A DNA stretch of 49,286 nucleotides from Actinomadura harenae (GCF_003696215.1 NZ_RFFG01000059.1:1-49286); one strand, 5' to 3'; counted from the stretch's first letter, positions 1-7,928 are shown. The notes: generated by a model not told the origin, from the sequence alone. Translations and numbers: made by a program.

Positions 1-648
1 GCGGCGGCGGTGGCCGTGGCGCTGGTCGTCCAGTACGCGCCGAGCGGCAGGGGAGCGGCGCACGGCGGGACGGCCGGCGGCGGGGCCGCGAACCAGGCGG
101 GAGCCCACTCGTCCGCGCCGTCCGGCGGGACCGGGCCGGGCTCCCCGAGCGGCTCCCGGACGGCGACGGGCTCCGTCGGCGGCATTCCCGGGGACAAGAT
201 CACCGTCCAGCCGCTCGACGCGCACTTCACGGACCTCGCCTGGAAGGACGACCACACCGGCTGCCTGCCCAACTCGCGGACCGACCCCGACGCCCCGGCC
301 GAGCTCCAGACGAGCGCGCCGCGCTCGACCATGGACGTCAAGGCCGGAGGGACGACCCGGCTGGCGATGCGCTTCAAGTACACCTGGCCCACCCGCTACT
401 ACGTGGCGGCCCAGGTCCGCCAGCCCGCTTCCCTCCAGGGCAGCGACTCCAGCGGAGTCGTCATCAGCAAGCCGAGGCTCCTGCCCACCAACGGCGACTA
501 CGCCGAGTTCACCTTCCCGCAGGACTTCAGCGGCGAGGCGGCCACGACCGCGGCCCTGGTCAAGGGGACCTACACGGTCCTCTGGCTGCACGTCCACCCC
601 AACGGGGACGCCTACTACCTAGGCTGCGACGGCTTCGCAGTCAGTTGA
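1..648 (+). CDS. Partial membrane-anchored or secreted hypothetical protein (3' end of gene)
   Basis: The reading frame is open from the first base, so the gene very probably begins left of the window. The first visible residues (AAAVAVALVVQYA) look like the end of a transmembrane helix or signal anchor. A roughly 45-residue Gly/Ala/Ser/Pro-rich linker follows, and then a compact domain of about 150 residues rich in beta-prone stretches, with two cysteines (in TGCLPN and LGCDGF) that could form a disulfide. This architecture suggests a membrane-tethered extracytoplasmic domain, perhaps the tail of a receptor-type protein. I do not recognise the family and assign no function. It ends convergently with the thiolase gene and overlaps its 3' end by 8 bp. 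Confidence 0.6.
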   Translation, partial: AAAVAVALVVQYAPSGRGAAHGGTAGGGAANQAGAHSSAPSGGTGPGSPSGSRTATGSVGGIPGDKITVQPLDAHFTDLAWKDDHTGCLPNSRTDPDAPAELQTSAPRSTMDVKAGGTTRLAMRFKYTWPTRYYVAAQVRQPASLQGSDSSGVVISKPRLLPTNGDYAEFTFPQDFSGEAATTAALVKGTYTVLWLHVHPNGDAYYLGCDGFAVS

Positions 649-1831
649 TGGCGATGAGGGCGGATCCGTGGCCGAAGAGGCCCTGGTTGACGGCTATGGC
701 GGCTTTGGGGGTGTCGGGGACCTGGCGGGATTCGGCCTGGCCCCGGAGTTGCCAGGTGAGTTCGCAGGCCTGGGCTATGGCCTGGGCGGGGATGGCCTCG
801 CCGAAGCAGGCGAGGCCGCCGGACGGGTTGACGGGGACGCGGCCGCCGAGGGTGGTGGCGCCGGAGCGGAGGAGGGCCTCGGCCTCGCCTTCGGGGCAGA
901 GGCCGAGGTCCTCGTACCAGTCGAGTTCGAGGGCCGTGGACAGGTCGTAGACCTCGGCGAAGGAGAGGTCGGACGGGCCGAGGCCGGCCTCCTCGTAGGC
1001 GGCGTGGGCGATGGCGGCGCGGAACGGGCGGTCCGGAGGCGGGACGGTCATGGCGGAGTCGGTCGCGAAGTCCGGCAGGTCCAGGACGGTCTTGGGGAAC
1101 GTCGGGGTGACCGTCGAGAGGCCCGCGAGGCGCACCGGGTTCGGGACGCCGTGGCGGCGGGCGAAGTCGACGGAGGTCAGGACGAGGGCGGCGCCGCCGT
1201 CGCTGGTCGCGCAGATGTCGAGGAGGCGCAGCGGGTCGGCGACGACGGCGGACGCGCGGACGTCCTCGACCGTGACCTCCTTGCGGTAACGCGCGTTCGG
1301 GTTGGCGAGGCCGTGCCGGGCGTTCTTGACCTTCACGGCGGCGAAGTCGTCGGTGGACGCGCCGTACAGGGCCATGCGGCGGCGGGCGTAGAGCGCGAAG
1401 TAGGTCGGGTTGGACGCGCCGAGGAGGCGGAAGCGCAGCCAGTCCGGGTCGTCCGGGCGGTCGCCGCCGACGGGCTTGAAGAAGCCCTTCGGGGTGGTGT
1501 CGGCGCCGACGACGAGGGCGACGTCCGCGAGGCCCGCGAGGATCTGGGCGCGGGCGTTCGCGATGGCCTGGGCGCCGGACGCGCAGGCGGCGTAGCAGCT
1601 GGACACACGCGCGCCCGACCAGCCGAGGGCCTGCGCGAACGTGGCGCCGGAGATGAAGCCGGGGTAGCCGTTGCGGATGGTGTCGGCGCCCGCGACGTAC
1701 TGGACGTCCGGCCAGGTCAGGCCCGCGTCGGCGAGGGCGGCGCGGGCGGCGGCCAGGCCGTACTCGACGAAGTTGCGGCCCCATTTGCCCCACGGGTGCA
1801 TGCCCGCGCCGAGGATGGCGACGTCGTTCAC
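641..1831 (-). CDS. Thiolase-like lipid-transfer protein (SCP2/Ltp2-type thiolase family)
   Basis: This 396-aa protein has the thiolase fold and would act on acyl-CoA thioesters in the cytoplasm. The N-terminal nucleophile is present: Cys83 lies in CYAACASGAQA. The C-terminal half lacks the biosynthetic-thiolase NEAF, GGHP and CxG motifs and carries AEVYDLSTALEL, GLACFGEAIPA and NQGLFGHGSALI instead. This is the pattern of SCP2-type thiolases and of the Ltp2 retro-aldolases in steroid side-chain degradation. The GTG start at 1831 overlaps the stop of the upstream Zn-ribbon/OB-fold gene by 4 bp. Thiolase plus OB-fold partner is the known ChsH2-DUF35/Ltp2 arrangement, so a heteromeric acyl-CoA lyase is likely. 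Whether the substrate is a steroid or another branched acyl-CoA is inference. Confidence 0.88.
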   Translation of the reverse strand: MNDVAILGAGMHPWGKWGRNFVEYGLAAARAALADAGLTWPDVQYVAGADTIRNGYPGFISGATFAQALGWSGARVSSCYAACASGAQAIANARAQILAGLADVALVVGADTTPKGFFKPVGGDRPDDPDWLRFRLLGASNPTYFALYARRRMALYGASTDDFAAVKVKNARHGLANPNARYRKEVTVEDVRASAVVADPLRLLDICATSDGGAALVLTSVDFARRHGVPNPVRLAGLSTVTPTFPKTVLDLPDFATDSAMTVPPPDRPFRAAIAHAAYEEAGLGPSDLSFAEVYDLSTALELDWYEDLGLCPEGEAEALLRSGATTLGGRVPVNPSGGLACFGEAIPAQAIAQACELTWQLRGQAESRQVPDTPKAAIAVNQGLFGHGSALIAIN

Positions 1832-2292
1832 GGGAGCGGCCTCCACATCCAGACCGTGTGGACGGCCTCGTCGTCCTCGAACAGGACGCCCTCGGTGAGC
1901 TCGACCTCCATGCCGACCGACAGGTCGTCCACGGTCACGTCCGGGACGGCCTGGCCGAGCACGACCACGCGTTCGGCCTCCAGTTCGACCGCGACGATCG
2001 TGAACGGGCGGAACGGGTCGGCGGCGACGTACGGGGGCGGCGGCTGGTAGCGGGCGTCGGTGTACGACCAGACGCGGCCGCGTGACGAGAACGCGTAGGG
2101 GGCGAGTTCGGAGCCGTCCTTGGGGCCGGCGCAGCCGGGGTTGCGGCAGGCCAGCTCGTTGCGGGGGAAGTAGGGGGTGCCGCAGGACGCGCAGCGCGTG
2201 CCGAGCAGGCGCGTCGTGCCGTCCGCGGCGGTGAACCATCCGTCGACGGCGGGCCGCCGGGCTTTGGTGTCGCGCTGCTGGGTGTCGCTCAC
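1828..2292 (-). CDS. Zn-ribbon / OB-fold (DUF35-type) acyl-CoA-associated protein
   Basis: This 154-aa protein is likely the small partner subunit of the neighbouring thiolase. It has a zinc ribbon made by Cys34, Cys37, Cys49 and Cys54 (RCASCG then ACRNPGC), followed by an OB-fold beta-barrel (about residues 65-150, with FSSRGRVWSYT and EVELTEG). This is the classic rubredoxin-like zinc ribbon plus C-terminal OB-fold of the DUF35 family, which binds acyl-CoA and stabilises thiolase or hydratase partners. The GTG start at 2292 overlaps the upstream MFS stop by 4 bp, and its own stop overlaps the thiolase start by 4 bp. The three genes are therefore translationally coupled. Confidence 0.88.
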   Translation of the reverse strand: MSDTQQRDTKARRPAVDGWFTAADGTTRLLGTRCASCGTPYFPRNELACRNPGCAGPKDGSELAPYAFSSRGRVWSYTDARYQPPPPYVAADPFRPFTIVAVELEAERVVVLGQAVPDVTVDDLSVGMEVELTEGVLFEDDEAVHTVWMWRPLP

Positions 2293-3503
2293 CGGCGCAG
2301 TTTACCAACCAAGCGCACGCTCAAATCAAGGGTGGACGCGGCGAGCAGGGCGACGCCGTAGAGGGCCAGGACGTAGAGGGCGGTGGCCGTCCAGTGGCCG
2401 TGCTCGAACGCGACGCCGCCCGCCGAGCCGCCGATCGAACTGCCGAAGTAGTACGCGAACAGGTACAGCGCGGACGCCTGGGCGCGGCCGGTGCGGGCGC
2501 GCAGTCCGACCCAGCCGCTGGCCACCGCGTGCGTCCCGAAGAACCCGCAGGTGAAGATCAGCAGGCCGACGCCGATGAGGACGAGCACCGGCGGCAGCGT
2601 CAGCAGGAGCCCGGCCGCCGCGAGCACGATCGAGCCGAGCAGGACGGGCCGCTTCCCGATCCGGTCGGCGAGCGTCCCGGCACGGGCCGAGAACGCCGAG
2701 CCCGCCAGGTTCGTCACCGCGATCAGCGACACGACCGCCAGCGGCAGGTGGAATGGCGCGTCCAGCAGCCGGTAGGTGAGGAAGTTGTAGACCGTGACGA
2801 ACCCGGCCATCGCGGTCAGCGCGACGAGGTAGAGGCGGCGCAGGCCGGGATCGCGCAGGTGGGCGAGTAGCGGACGGTAGTCGACGCGTCCGGGGGTGAA
2901 GAAGCGGGACGGCGGCAGCAGTGCCCAGAACGCGAGCGTGAACCCGAACGCCACGAGGACGGTCACCGCGAGCGCCCAGCGCCAGCCCGCGACGTCCGAG
3001 ACCAGGCCGGGGACGAGCCGTCCGAGCACGCCGCCGATCCCGGTCCCGGCGACGTACCGGCCCATCGCCCCGCCCAGGGACGCGCCGTGCACCTCGTCGG
3101 CCAGGTAGGCCATCGCGACCGCCGGGACGCCCGCGAGCGTGGCGCCCTGCACCGTCCGGACGACCGCCAGCTCCGCGAACGTCGAGCACAGCGGGATCGC
3201 CAGCCCGACCAGCGCGGACGCCACCGACGACACGATCATCACCCGCGTCCGGCCGAACCGCTCCGACAGCGAGCTGACCGGGACGACCGCCAGCGCGACC
3301 GCGCCCGTCGCGAGCGACACCAGCAGGCTGGCGCGCGCGGGGGAGACGGCGAACGCCTCCGACAGCTGCGGCAGGAGCGCCTGCGTGCAGTAGAGGGACA
3401 TGAACGTGGTGAGACCGGCGGCGAAGAGGGCGAGGTTGATCCGGCGGAGCCCGGCGGAACCGGCCCGGTGCCGTTCGAGAGGGGGTGCGAGGACGGCGGT
3501 CAT
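2289..3503 (-). CDS. MFS transporter (YnfM/AraJ-like drug or metabolite exporter)
   Basis: This 404-aa integral membrane protein has about 12 hydrophobic helices. After the second helix it carries a typical MFS cytoplasmic loop (SERFGRTRVM), and the matching loop in the second half is LADRIGKRPVL. Length and layout fit single-polypeptide proton antiporters. It is the first gene of the three-gene operon with the OB-fold and thiolase genes and starts with ATG at 3503, only 80 bp from a divergent LysR gene. That arrangement suggests LysR-controlled expression. The substrate is unknown. Coupling to acyl-CoA genes could mean export of a lipophilic compound or its breakdown product, but this is inference. 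Confidence 0.85.
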   Translation of the reverse strand: MTAVLAPPLERHRAGSAGLRRINLALFAAGLTTFMSLYCTQALLPQLSEAFAVSPARASLLVSLATGAVALAVVPVSSLSERFGRTRVMIVSSVASALVGLAIPLCSTFAELAVVRTVQGATLAGVPAVAMAYLADEVHGASLGGAMGRYVAGTGIGGVLGRLVPGLVSDVAGWRWALAVTVLVAFGFTLAFWALLPPSRFFTPGRVDYRPLLAHLRDPGLRRLYLVALTAMAGFVTVYNFLTYRLLDAPFHLPLAVVSLIAVTNLAGSAFSARAGTLADRIGKRPVLLGSIVLAAAGLLLTLPPVLVLIGVGLLIFTCGFFGTHAVASGWVGLRARTGRAQASALYLFAYYFGSSIGGSAGGVAFEHGHWTATALYVLALYGVALLAASTLDLSVRLVGKLRR

Positions 3504-3562
3504 GCCGAGAAGCGTGCGTCCGCGAGGACTGATGCGTCCAATGACGGTTCCGACGTCGATCG

Positions 3563-3577
3563 ATGCGTGATACGCAT
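3563..3577. promoter_or_regulatory. LysR-type T-N11-A operator between divergent genes
   Basis: The 15-mer ATGCGTGATACGCAT is a perfect inverted repeat (ATGCGT / ACGCAT, 3-nt spacer). It contains T-N11-A (TGCGTGATACGCA), the hallmark of LysR-family binding sites. It ends 6 bp before the LysR ATG and lies 60 bp from the start of the divergent MFS gene. It fits autoregulation plus control of the MFS operon. Assignment to this regulator is by position only. Confidence 0.6.
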
Positions 3578-3583
3578 GAGGGC

Positions 3584-4477
3584 ATGGACCTCCAGACGGT
3601 GCGCTGGTTCCTCGCCGTCGTCGAGCACGGGCATGTGACGAACGCCGCAGCGGAGCTGCGCGTCTCGCAGCCGGGCCTGTCGCGCGCGATCGGCCGGCTG
3701 GAGCACGAGCTCGGCGTCCCGCTGTTCGACCGGGTCGGACGCGGCGTCGAGCCGTCGCCGTTCGGGCGGGTCTTCGCCGAGCACGCCCGCCGCCTCGTCG
3801 CCGAGGACGAGGCCGCCCGGCGCGCGCTCGCGCAGGCCGCGGACCCCTCGCGCGGCGAGGTCGCGCTCGCGTTCCTGCACACGCAGGGGCCGTCGTTCGT
3901 GCCCGATCTCGTCCGGCGGTTCCGGGAGACGCGGCCCGGTGTGACGTTCCGGCTGTTCCAGGACCGGTCGGCGCGGATCGTCGCGGCCGTCCGGGACGGG
4001 CGCGCCGACCTCGCGATCACCAGCCCGCGCCCGTCCGGGACGGACCTCGGGTGGCGTCCGCTGGTGACCGAGCGGCTCCTGCTGGCCGTCCCCGAGGGGC
4101 ATCCGCTGGCGCGCCGCCGCCTCGTCCGGACGGCGGAGCTGGCGGGCGAGCCGGTCGTGGCGTTCCGGCAGGGCGCCGGGCTGCGGACGATCGCCGAGGA
4201 GATGTTCGCGCGGGCCGGGATCGCGCCGGAGATGCCGTTCGAGGGCGAGGAGTCGGCCACCGTCCGGGGGCTGGTCGCGGCCGGGCTCGGCGTCGCGATC
4301 GTCGCGCCGCCGCTGCCGGGCGAGGCGCACGGCGTCGCCCACGTCCGCCTCGCCGACCCCCTCGCGGTCAGGACCATCGGCCTGACCTGGTCGGACGGAC
4401 GCACCAGGCCGCCGGTCGCCGAGGCGTTCCGGCGGTTCGTGCTCACCCCGGGCGGGACCCCGGAGGCCACTAACTGA
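3584..4477 (+). CDS. LysR-family transcriptional regulator
   Basis: This 297-aa protein has an N-terminal winged helix-turn-helix (residues 1-60: MDLQTVRWFLAVVEHG, then NAAAELRVSQPGLSRAIGRLE). A periplasmic-binding-protein-like effector domain follows from about residue 90 to the end. The standard LysR start favours ATG at 3584. An in-frame ATG at 3563 lies inside the palindromic operator and would add seven non-conserved residues. It is transcribed away from the MFS/OB-fold/thiolase operon, the usual layout for a LysR regulator of a divergent target. The effector is unknown. Its stop codon lies inside a second palindrome at 4471-4488. Confidence 0.9.
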   Translation: MDLQTVRWFLAVVEHGHVTNAAAELRVSQPGLSRAIGRLEHELGVPLFDRVGRGVEPSPFGRVFAEHARRLVAEDEAARRALAQAADPSRGEVALAFLHTQGPSFVPDLVRRFRETRPGVTFRLFQDRSARIVAAVRDGRADLAITSPRPSGTDLGWRPLVTERLLLAVPEGHPLARRRLVRTAELAGEPVVAFRQGAGLRTIAEEMFARAGIAPEMPFEGEESATVRGLVAAGLGVAIVAPPLPGEAHGVAHVRLADPLAVRTIGLTWSDGRTRPPVAEAFRRFVLTPGGTPEATN

Positions 4478-4488
4478 CCCGTCAGTTA
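4471..4488. promoter_or_regulatory. 18-bp palindromic operator, TetR-type
   Basis: TAACTGACCCGTCAGTTA is a perfect inverted repeat with 8-bp arms and a 2-bp centre. It overlaps the LysR stop codon and sits 47 bp before the SDR start. A TACAGT hexamer (4495-4500) follows and could be a -10 element. The size and symmetry are typical of TetR-family operators. No TetR gene lies in the window, so the regulator would be encoded elsewhere. Confidence 0.5.
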
Positions 4489-4534
4489 CTTCGGTACAGT
4501 GACATCGAGCCAGATGCGAACGAGGAGTGGACAC

Positions 4535-5302
4535 ATGCGGACTGGACTTGAGGGCAAGACCGCGCTCGTCACGGGCGCGTCCCGGGGGATCGGCAAGGCG
4601 ATCGCGACCGCGTTCGCCGCCGAGGGCGCCAACGTGGTGCTGTCCTCGCGCAGGCAGGAGGCGCTCGACGAGGTCGCCGCCGAGATCCGCGCCGCCCACC
4701 CCGGCGCCCGCGTCCTCGCCAAGGCCGCCCACGTCGGCGACGCCGAGCAGGCCGCCGCCTGCGTGGACGCCGCCGTCGCCGAGTTCGGCGCCCTGGACGT
4801 CCTGGTCAACAACGCCGGCACCAGCCCCCACTTCGGCGCGATGACCGACATCACCCCCGAGGCCGCCGCCAAGACCGTCCAGGTCAACCAGTTCGCGGTC
4901 GTCCAGTGGACGCAGCTGGCGTGGAAGGCGTCCATGGCCGAGCACGGCGGGTCGATCGTCAACATCGCGTCCGTCGGCGGCCTGGTCACCGAGCACGGCA
5001 TCGGCTACTACAACGCCACCAAGGCCGCCGTCATCCACATCACCCGCCAGTTCGGGATGGAGCTGGCGCCGAAGGTCCGGGTCAACTGCATCGCCCCCGG
5101 CCTCGTCCGCACCGCCCTCGCCCGCGCGCTGTGGGAGAACAACGAGGAGCAGATCAACAAGTACATGCCGCTCGGCCGGATCGGCGAGCCCGAGGACATC
5201 GCGAACGCCGCCGTCTTCCTCGCCGGGTCCGCCTCGTCCTGGATGACCGGCCAGACCATGGTCGTCGACGGCGGCGCCACCATCCGCCCCTCGATCGCCT
5301 AG
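4535..5302 (+). CDS. SDR-family NAD(P)-dependent oxidoreductase
   Basis: This 255-aa classical short-chain dehydrogenase has the cofactor motif TGASRGIG at residues 13-20, NNAG in LVNNAGTSP, the catalytic serine in NIASVGG, and the YxxxK catalytic pair in GYYNATKAA. The C-terminus has the family's TGQTMVVDGG. ATG at 4535 is preferred because GAGGAG precedes it by 6-7 nt. An upstream GTG at 4499 lacks a site and would add 12 residues. FabG-like proteins of this type reduce or oxidise 3-hydroxyacyl or alicyclic substrates. The substrate cannot be read from sequence. It is followed 9 bp later by the LLM oxidoreductase and probably shares its transcript. Confidence 0.92.
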   Translation: MRTGLEGKTALVTGASRGIGKAIATAFAAEGANVVLSSRRQEALDEVAAEIRAAHPGARVLAKAAHVGDAEQAAACVDAAVAEFGALDVLVNNAGTSPHFGAMTDITPEAAAKTVQVNQFAVVQWTQLAWKASMAEHGGSIVNIASVGGLVTEHGIGYYNATKAAVIHITRQFGMELAPKVRVNCIAPGLVRTALARALWENNEEQINKYMPLGRIGEPEDIANAAVFLAGSASSWMTGQTMVVDGGATIRPSIA

Positions 5303-5311
5303 GGGGACGCG

Positions 5312-6271
5312 ATGCCGCGCTGGGGACTCACCCTTCCGCTGACCGGCGTCCCGCTCGCCGAGCACGCCGCGCTCGTCGCCGAACTGCCGTCCCTCGGCTA
5401 CACCGACGCCTGGTCGGCCGAGACGAACGGCACCGACGCGTTCACCCCGCTCGCCCTCGCCTCGCAGTGGGCGCCCGAACTGCGCCTCGGCCCGGCCATC
5501 GTGCCGGTCTACACGCGCGGCCCGGCCCTCCTCGCCCAGCAGGCCGCGACCCTCGCCGACCTCGCGCCCGGACGCTTCGTCATGGGCATCGGCACCTCGT
5601 CCGACACGATCGTCTCGCGCTGGAACGGCATCCCGTTCGAGGAGCCGTACCAGCGCGTCCGCGACACGCTGCGCTTCCTGCGCCGCGCCCTCGCGGGGGA
5701 GAAGGTCAAGGAGGACTACGCGACCTTCTCGGTCCAGGGCTTCAAGCTGGAGAAGGCCCCCGACGTCGCGCCGCCGATCGTCCTCGCGGCCCTCCGCCCC
5801 GGCATGCTCCGCCTGGCGTCCCGCGAGGCCGACGGCGCGATCACCAACTGGCTCGCCCCCACGGACGTCCCGAAGGTCCGCGCCGAACTCGGCGACGACC
5901 CCGAGCTGATCGCCCGCCTCTTCGTCTGCCCCACCGAGGACGCCGCCGAGGCCCGCGCCATCGGCCGCTGGATGATCGCCGCGTACATGACCGTCCCCGT
6001 CTACCGCGCCTTCCACGCCTGGCTCGGACGCGGCGACGCCCTCGCCCCCATGAACGAGGCGTGGGCGGCGGGCGACCGCAAGAAGGCCCTCGAGGTCATC
6101 CCGGACGAGGTCGTCGACGACCTCATCGTCCACGGCTCCCCGTCCGCCTGCCGGGCCCGCATCCGCGAGTACGTCGACAACGGCCTCACCACCCCCGTCC
6201 TCGCCGTCGTCCCCAGCGGAACACTCTCCCCGGCGGAAGCCGTAAGAGCCCTGGCCCCCACCAACGACTAG
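5312..6271 (+). CDS. LLM-class (luciferase-like) F420-dependent oxidoreductase
   Basis: This 319-aa TIM-barrel protein belongs to the bacterial luciferase-like superfamily. Family signatures include LGYTDAWSAE near the N-terminus, ALASQWAPELRLGPAIVPVYTR, the region DLAPGRFVMGIGTSS, and a C-terminal SPSACRARIREYVDNGLTTPVL. In actinomycetes this subgroup usually uses coenzyme F420 rather than FMN. Many such genes sit in fatty-acid, steroid or xenobiotic catabolic clusters, which agrees with the SDR 9 bp upstream. ATG at 5312 is preceded by AGGGGGA. Cofactor choice is inferred from the subgroup, not shown by a unique residue here. Confidence 0.9.
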   Translation: MPRWGLTLPLTGVPLAEHAALVAELPSLGYTDAWSAETNGTDAFTPLALASQWAPELRLGPAIVPVYTRGPALLAQQAATLADLAPGRFVMGIGTSSDTIVSRWNGIPFEEPYQRVRDTLRFLRRALAGEKVKEDYATFSVQGFKLEKAPDVAPPIVLAALRPGMLRLASREADGAITNWLAPTDVPKVRAELGDDPELIARLFVCPTEDAAEARAIGRWMIAAYMTVPVYRAFHAWLGRGDALAPMNEAWAAGDRKKALEVIPDEVVDDLIVHGSPSACRARIREYVDNGLTTPVLAVVPSGTLSPAEAVRALAPTND

Positions 6272-6403
6272 CCCACGGCACGAAATCCGGCCCCCGGGGG
6301 CTCCGCTCATTTACGGGGTGTTCACGTTGGATTCGGATGGGTTCTCTAGGGTCGTCGCGCTGCACCTTCGGGCGGTGCGCACGTTGACGGGGGACCGATC
6401 CGG

Positions 6404-7489
6404 ATGTCGTTGTTGGGCTGGCCGCTGCTCATCCTGTTCGTCGTGCTCGCCCTGGGGGCGCCGGTCGGGTGCCTGATGGCGTGGAACCGCGTGCCGGGGC
6501 CGGACGCGGTGCGGGTGACGGCGCGGCTCGGCATGATCGCGTTGTGCCAGGCGACGGCGTTGATGCTGGTCGGGACGTTGCTGAACCGCAGCCTGCACCT
6601 GTACCCGACCTGGGCGGACCTGTTCGGAACCGCCGGACGCAACGGGAACATCGAGGCGGCGGGCCCGACGCTGACCCGTCCCGCGGGCGGACGCGGCCTG
6701 GACGAGGGCGGGTTCCGGTTCGACCGGGACAGCCGGACGCACGTCGGGCACCCGAGCGGCGCGGTGTCGGGGATCCGCGCCGAGGTCCGGGTATGGCTGC
6801 CGCCGCAGTACGACGACCCGGCCTACCGGGGACGCCGGTTCCCGGTGATCGAGCTGCTGCCGGGGTTCCCCGGGTCGTCCTGGACCTGGTTCGGCGCGCT
6901 GCACGTCGCCGGTGAGCTGGAGAAGGCGATGAGGAACGGCCAGGCCAAGCCGTACATCCTGGTCTCGCCGACGATCACCGTCCAGCCGGGCCGGGACACC
7001 GAGTGCACCGACATCACGGGCGGGCCGCGGGTCGCGACGTGGCTCACCACCGACGTCCGGACGGCCGTGACCCGTGACTTCCGGGCGCTGCCGAACGCCG
7101 AGTCGTGGGCGACGATGGGGTACTCGACCGGAGGGTTCTGCGCGGTGAAGCTGGCCGAGCAGCGGCCGGACCTGTTCCGCGCGGCGGTGAGCCTGGCCGG
7201 GTACTTCAAGCCGACGTCGCCCGACATCACGCGCGACGCGAACGCCGTCCACGCCAACAGCCCGATGGAGCTCCTGACGACGCGTCCGCCCGTGGACCTG
7301 CTGCTCGGCGGGACCCGGACGGACAGGGGGACGGCCTCCGCGATCGACGCCATGGTGGCGCACGTGCAGCCGCCGACCAGGGCGTTCACCTACATCCTGT
7401 CGAACGGCGGTCACCTTCCGAAGGTGTGGGAAGGGATGCTGGCGAAGTCGTTCGACTGGCTCACGCAACGCGTGACGGGCCCGAGCTGA
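6404..7489 (+). CDS. Membrane-anchored alpha/beta-hydrolase esterase (Ag85/esterase-D-like)
   Basis: This 361-aa protein has two N-terminal transmembrane helices (about residues 3-28 and 41-62), then an extracytoplasmic alpha/beta-hydrolase domain. The nucleophile elbow GYSTGG places Ser241 as the nucleophile. His337 in NGGHLPK is the likely catalytic histidine. This is the putative-esterase/mycolyltransferase fold. A motif just after the second helix (LYPTWADLFG) recurs in the two tandem homologues at 35,879-38,336, so all three form one paralogous subfamily. It stands alone here, 132 bp after the LLM gene. Substrate is unknown; a surface lipid or cell-wall ester is plausible. Confidence 0.85.
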   Translation: MSLLGWPLLILFVVLALGAPVGCLMAWNRVPGPDAVRVTARLGMIALCQATALMLVGTLLNRSLHLYPTWADLFGTAGRNGNIEAAGPTLTRPAGGRGLDEGGFRFDRDSRTHVGHPSGAVSGIRAEVRVWLPPQYDDPAYRGRRFPVIELLPGFPGSSWTWFGALHVAGELEKAMRNGQAKPYILVSPTITVQPGRDTECTDITGGPRVATWLTTDVRTAVTRDFRALPNAESWATMGYSTGGFCAVKLAEQRPDLFRAAVSLAGYFKPTSPDITRDANAVHANSPMELLTTRPPVDLLLGGTRTDRGTASAIDAMVAHVQPPTRAFTYILSNGGHLPKVWEGMLAKSFDWLTQRVTGPS

Positions 7490-7560
7490 GTGTTTACGGA
7501 CGCGGAACGAGGGCAAGGGGTGCGCGTCCGAATCACTTGGCAAAAAGGAAGTCAGCTCCC

Positions 7561-7854
7561 ATGCTCACCCTGACCAGCGACGCCGTCCAGGTCATCCGCA
7601 CCGTCACCGCCGACCCGCAGCTGCCGCCGAAGAGCGGCATCCGGATCCAGGCGGGCATCGACGGCTCCGAAACGCTCAAGCTCTCGGTCGCGCCCGCGCC
7701 GGAGGACGGCGACGAGGTCGTCGACGAGCAGGGCGCGCGGGTCTACCTGGAGCCCGCCACCGCGAAGATGCTCGAGGACATGACCCTCGACGCGACGGTG
7801 GACCCGAAGGGCGACGTCGCGTTCACCCTCACCGGACCCCCGACCGAGGTCTGA
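7561..7854 (+). CDS. HesB/IscA-like protein without cysteines
   Basis: This 97-aa protein has the compact beta-rich fold expected of A-type Fe-S carriers (SDAVQVIRTV, GIRIQAGID, GARVYLEPATAKMLEDMTLD). None of its residues is cysteine, so it cannot ligate an Fe-S cluster in the way IscA or ErpA do. Short cysteine-less HesB-like proteins are widespread in actinomycetes and are often annotated as Fe-S assembly proteins by homology; their role is unknown. ATG at 7561 follows AAGGAAG. It appears monocistronic, bounded by an intergenic stretch containing GGACGCG/CGCGTCC arms (7498-7529) and the tandem repeat downstream. Confidence 0.8.
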   Translation: MLTLTSDAVQVIRTVTADPQLPPKSGIRIQAGIDGSETLKLSVAPAPEDGDEVVDEQGARVYLEPATAKMLEDMTLDATVDPKGDVAFTLTGPPTEV

Positions 7855-7906
7855 CCCACCGCTCCCGCCCACCGCTCCCGCCCACCGCTCCCGCCCACCG
7901 CTCCCG
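7855..7906. repeat. Four perfect 13-bp tandem repeats
   Basis: The unit CCCACCGCTCCCG occurs four times without a mismatch (7855, 7868, 7881, 7894), starting at the base after the HesB-like stop codon. The array fills the gap between this gene and the convergent small membrane-protein gene. No palindrome is evident inside the unit. It may be a replication-slippage product or part of a transcript end. Confidence 0.9.
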
Positions 7907-7928
7907 CGCGGCGGTTCAGCGTGGCGGT

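Noticed and set aside
668..2050. 460-codon plus-strand frame over the thiolase region
   Set aside because: It is the antisense of the thiolase and OB-fold genes, is almost only Gly, Ala, Arg, Glu and Val, and has no motif. High GC keeps stop codons rare in such frames.
641..2308. A single 555-codon frame joining the thiolase with an upstream N-terminal part
   Set aside because: The upstream 160 codons are the OB-fold gene in another frame. The thiolase begins at GTG 1831 with a 4-bp overlap.
6291..6302. GCCCCCGGGGGC palindrome after the LLM gene
   Set aside because: Too short and without a loop or T-run to be a terminator; such GC palindromes are common in this base composition.
3500..6310. 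936-codon minus-strand frame over LysR, SDR and LLM genes
   Set aside because: Composition is low-complexity Arg/Gly/Asp without domains, and it opposes three well-supported genes.
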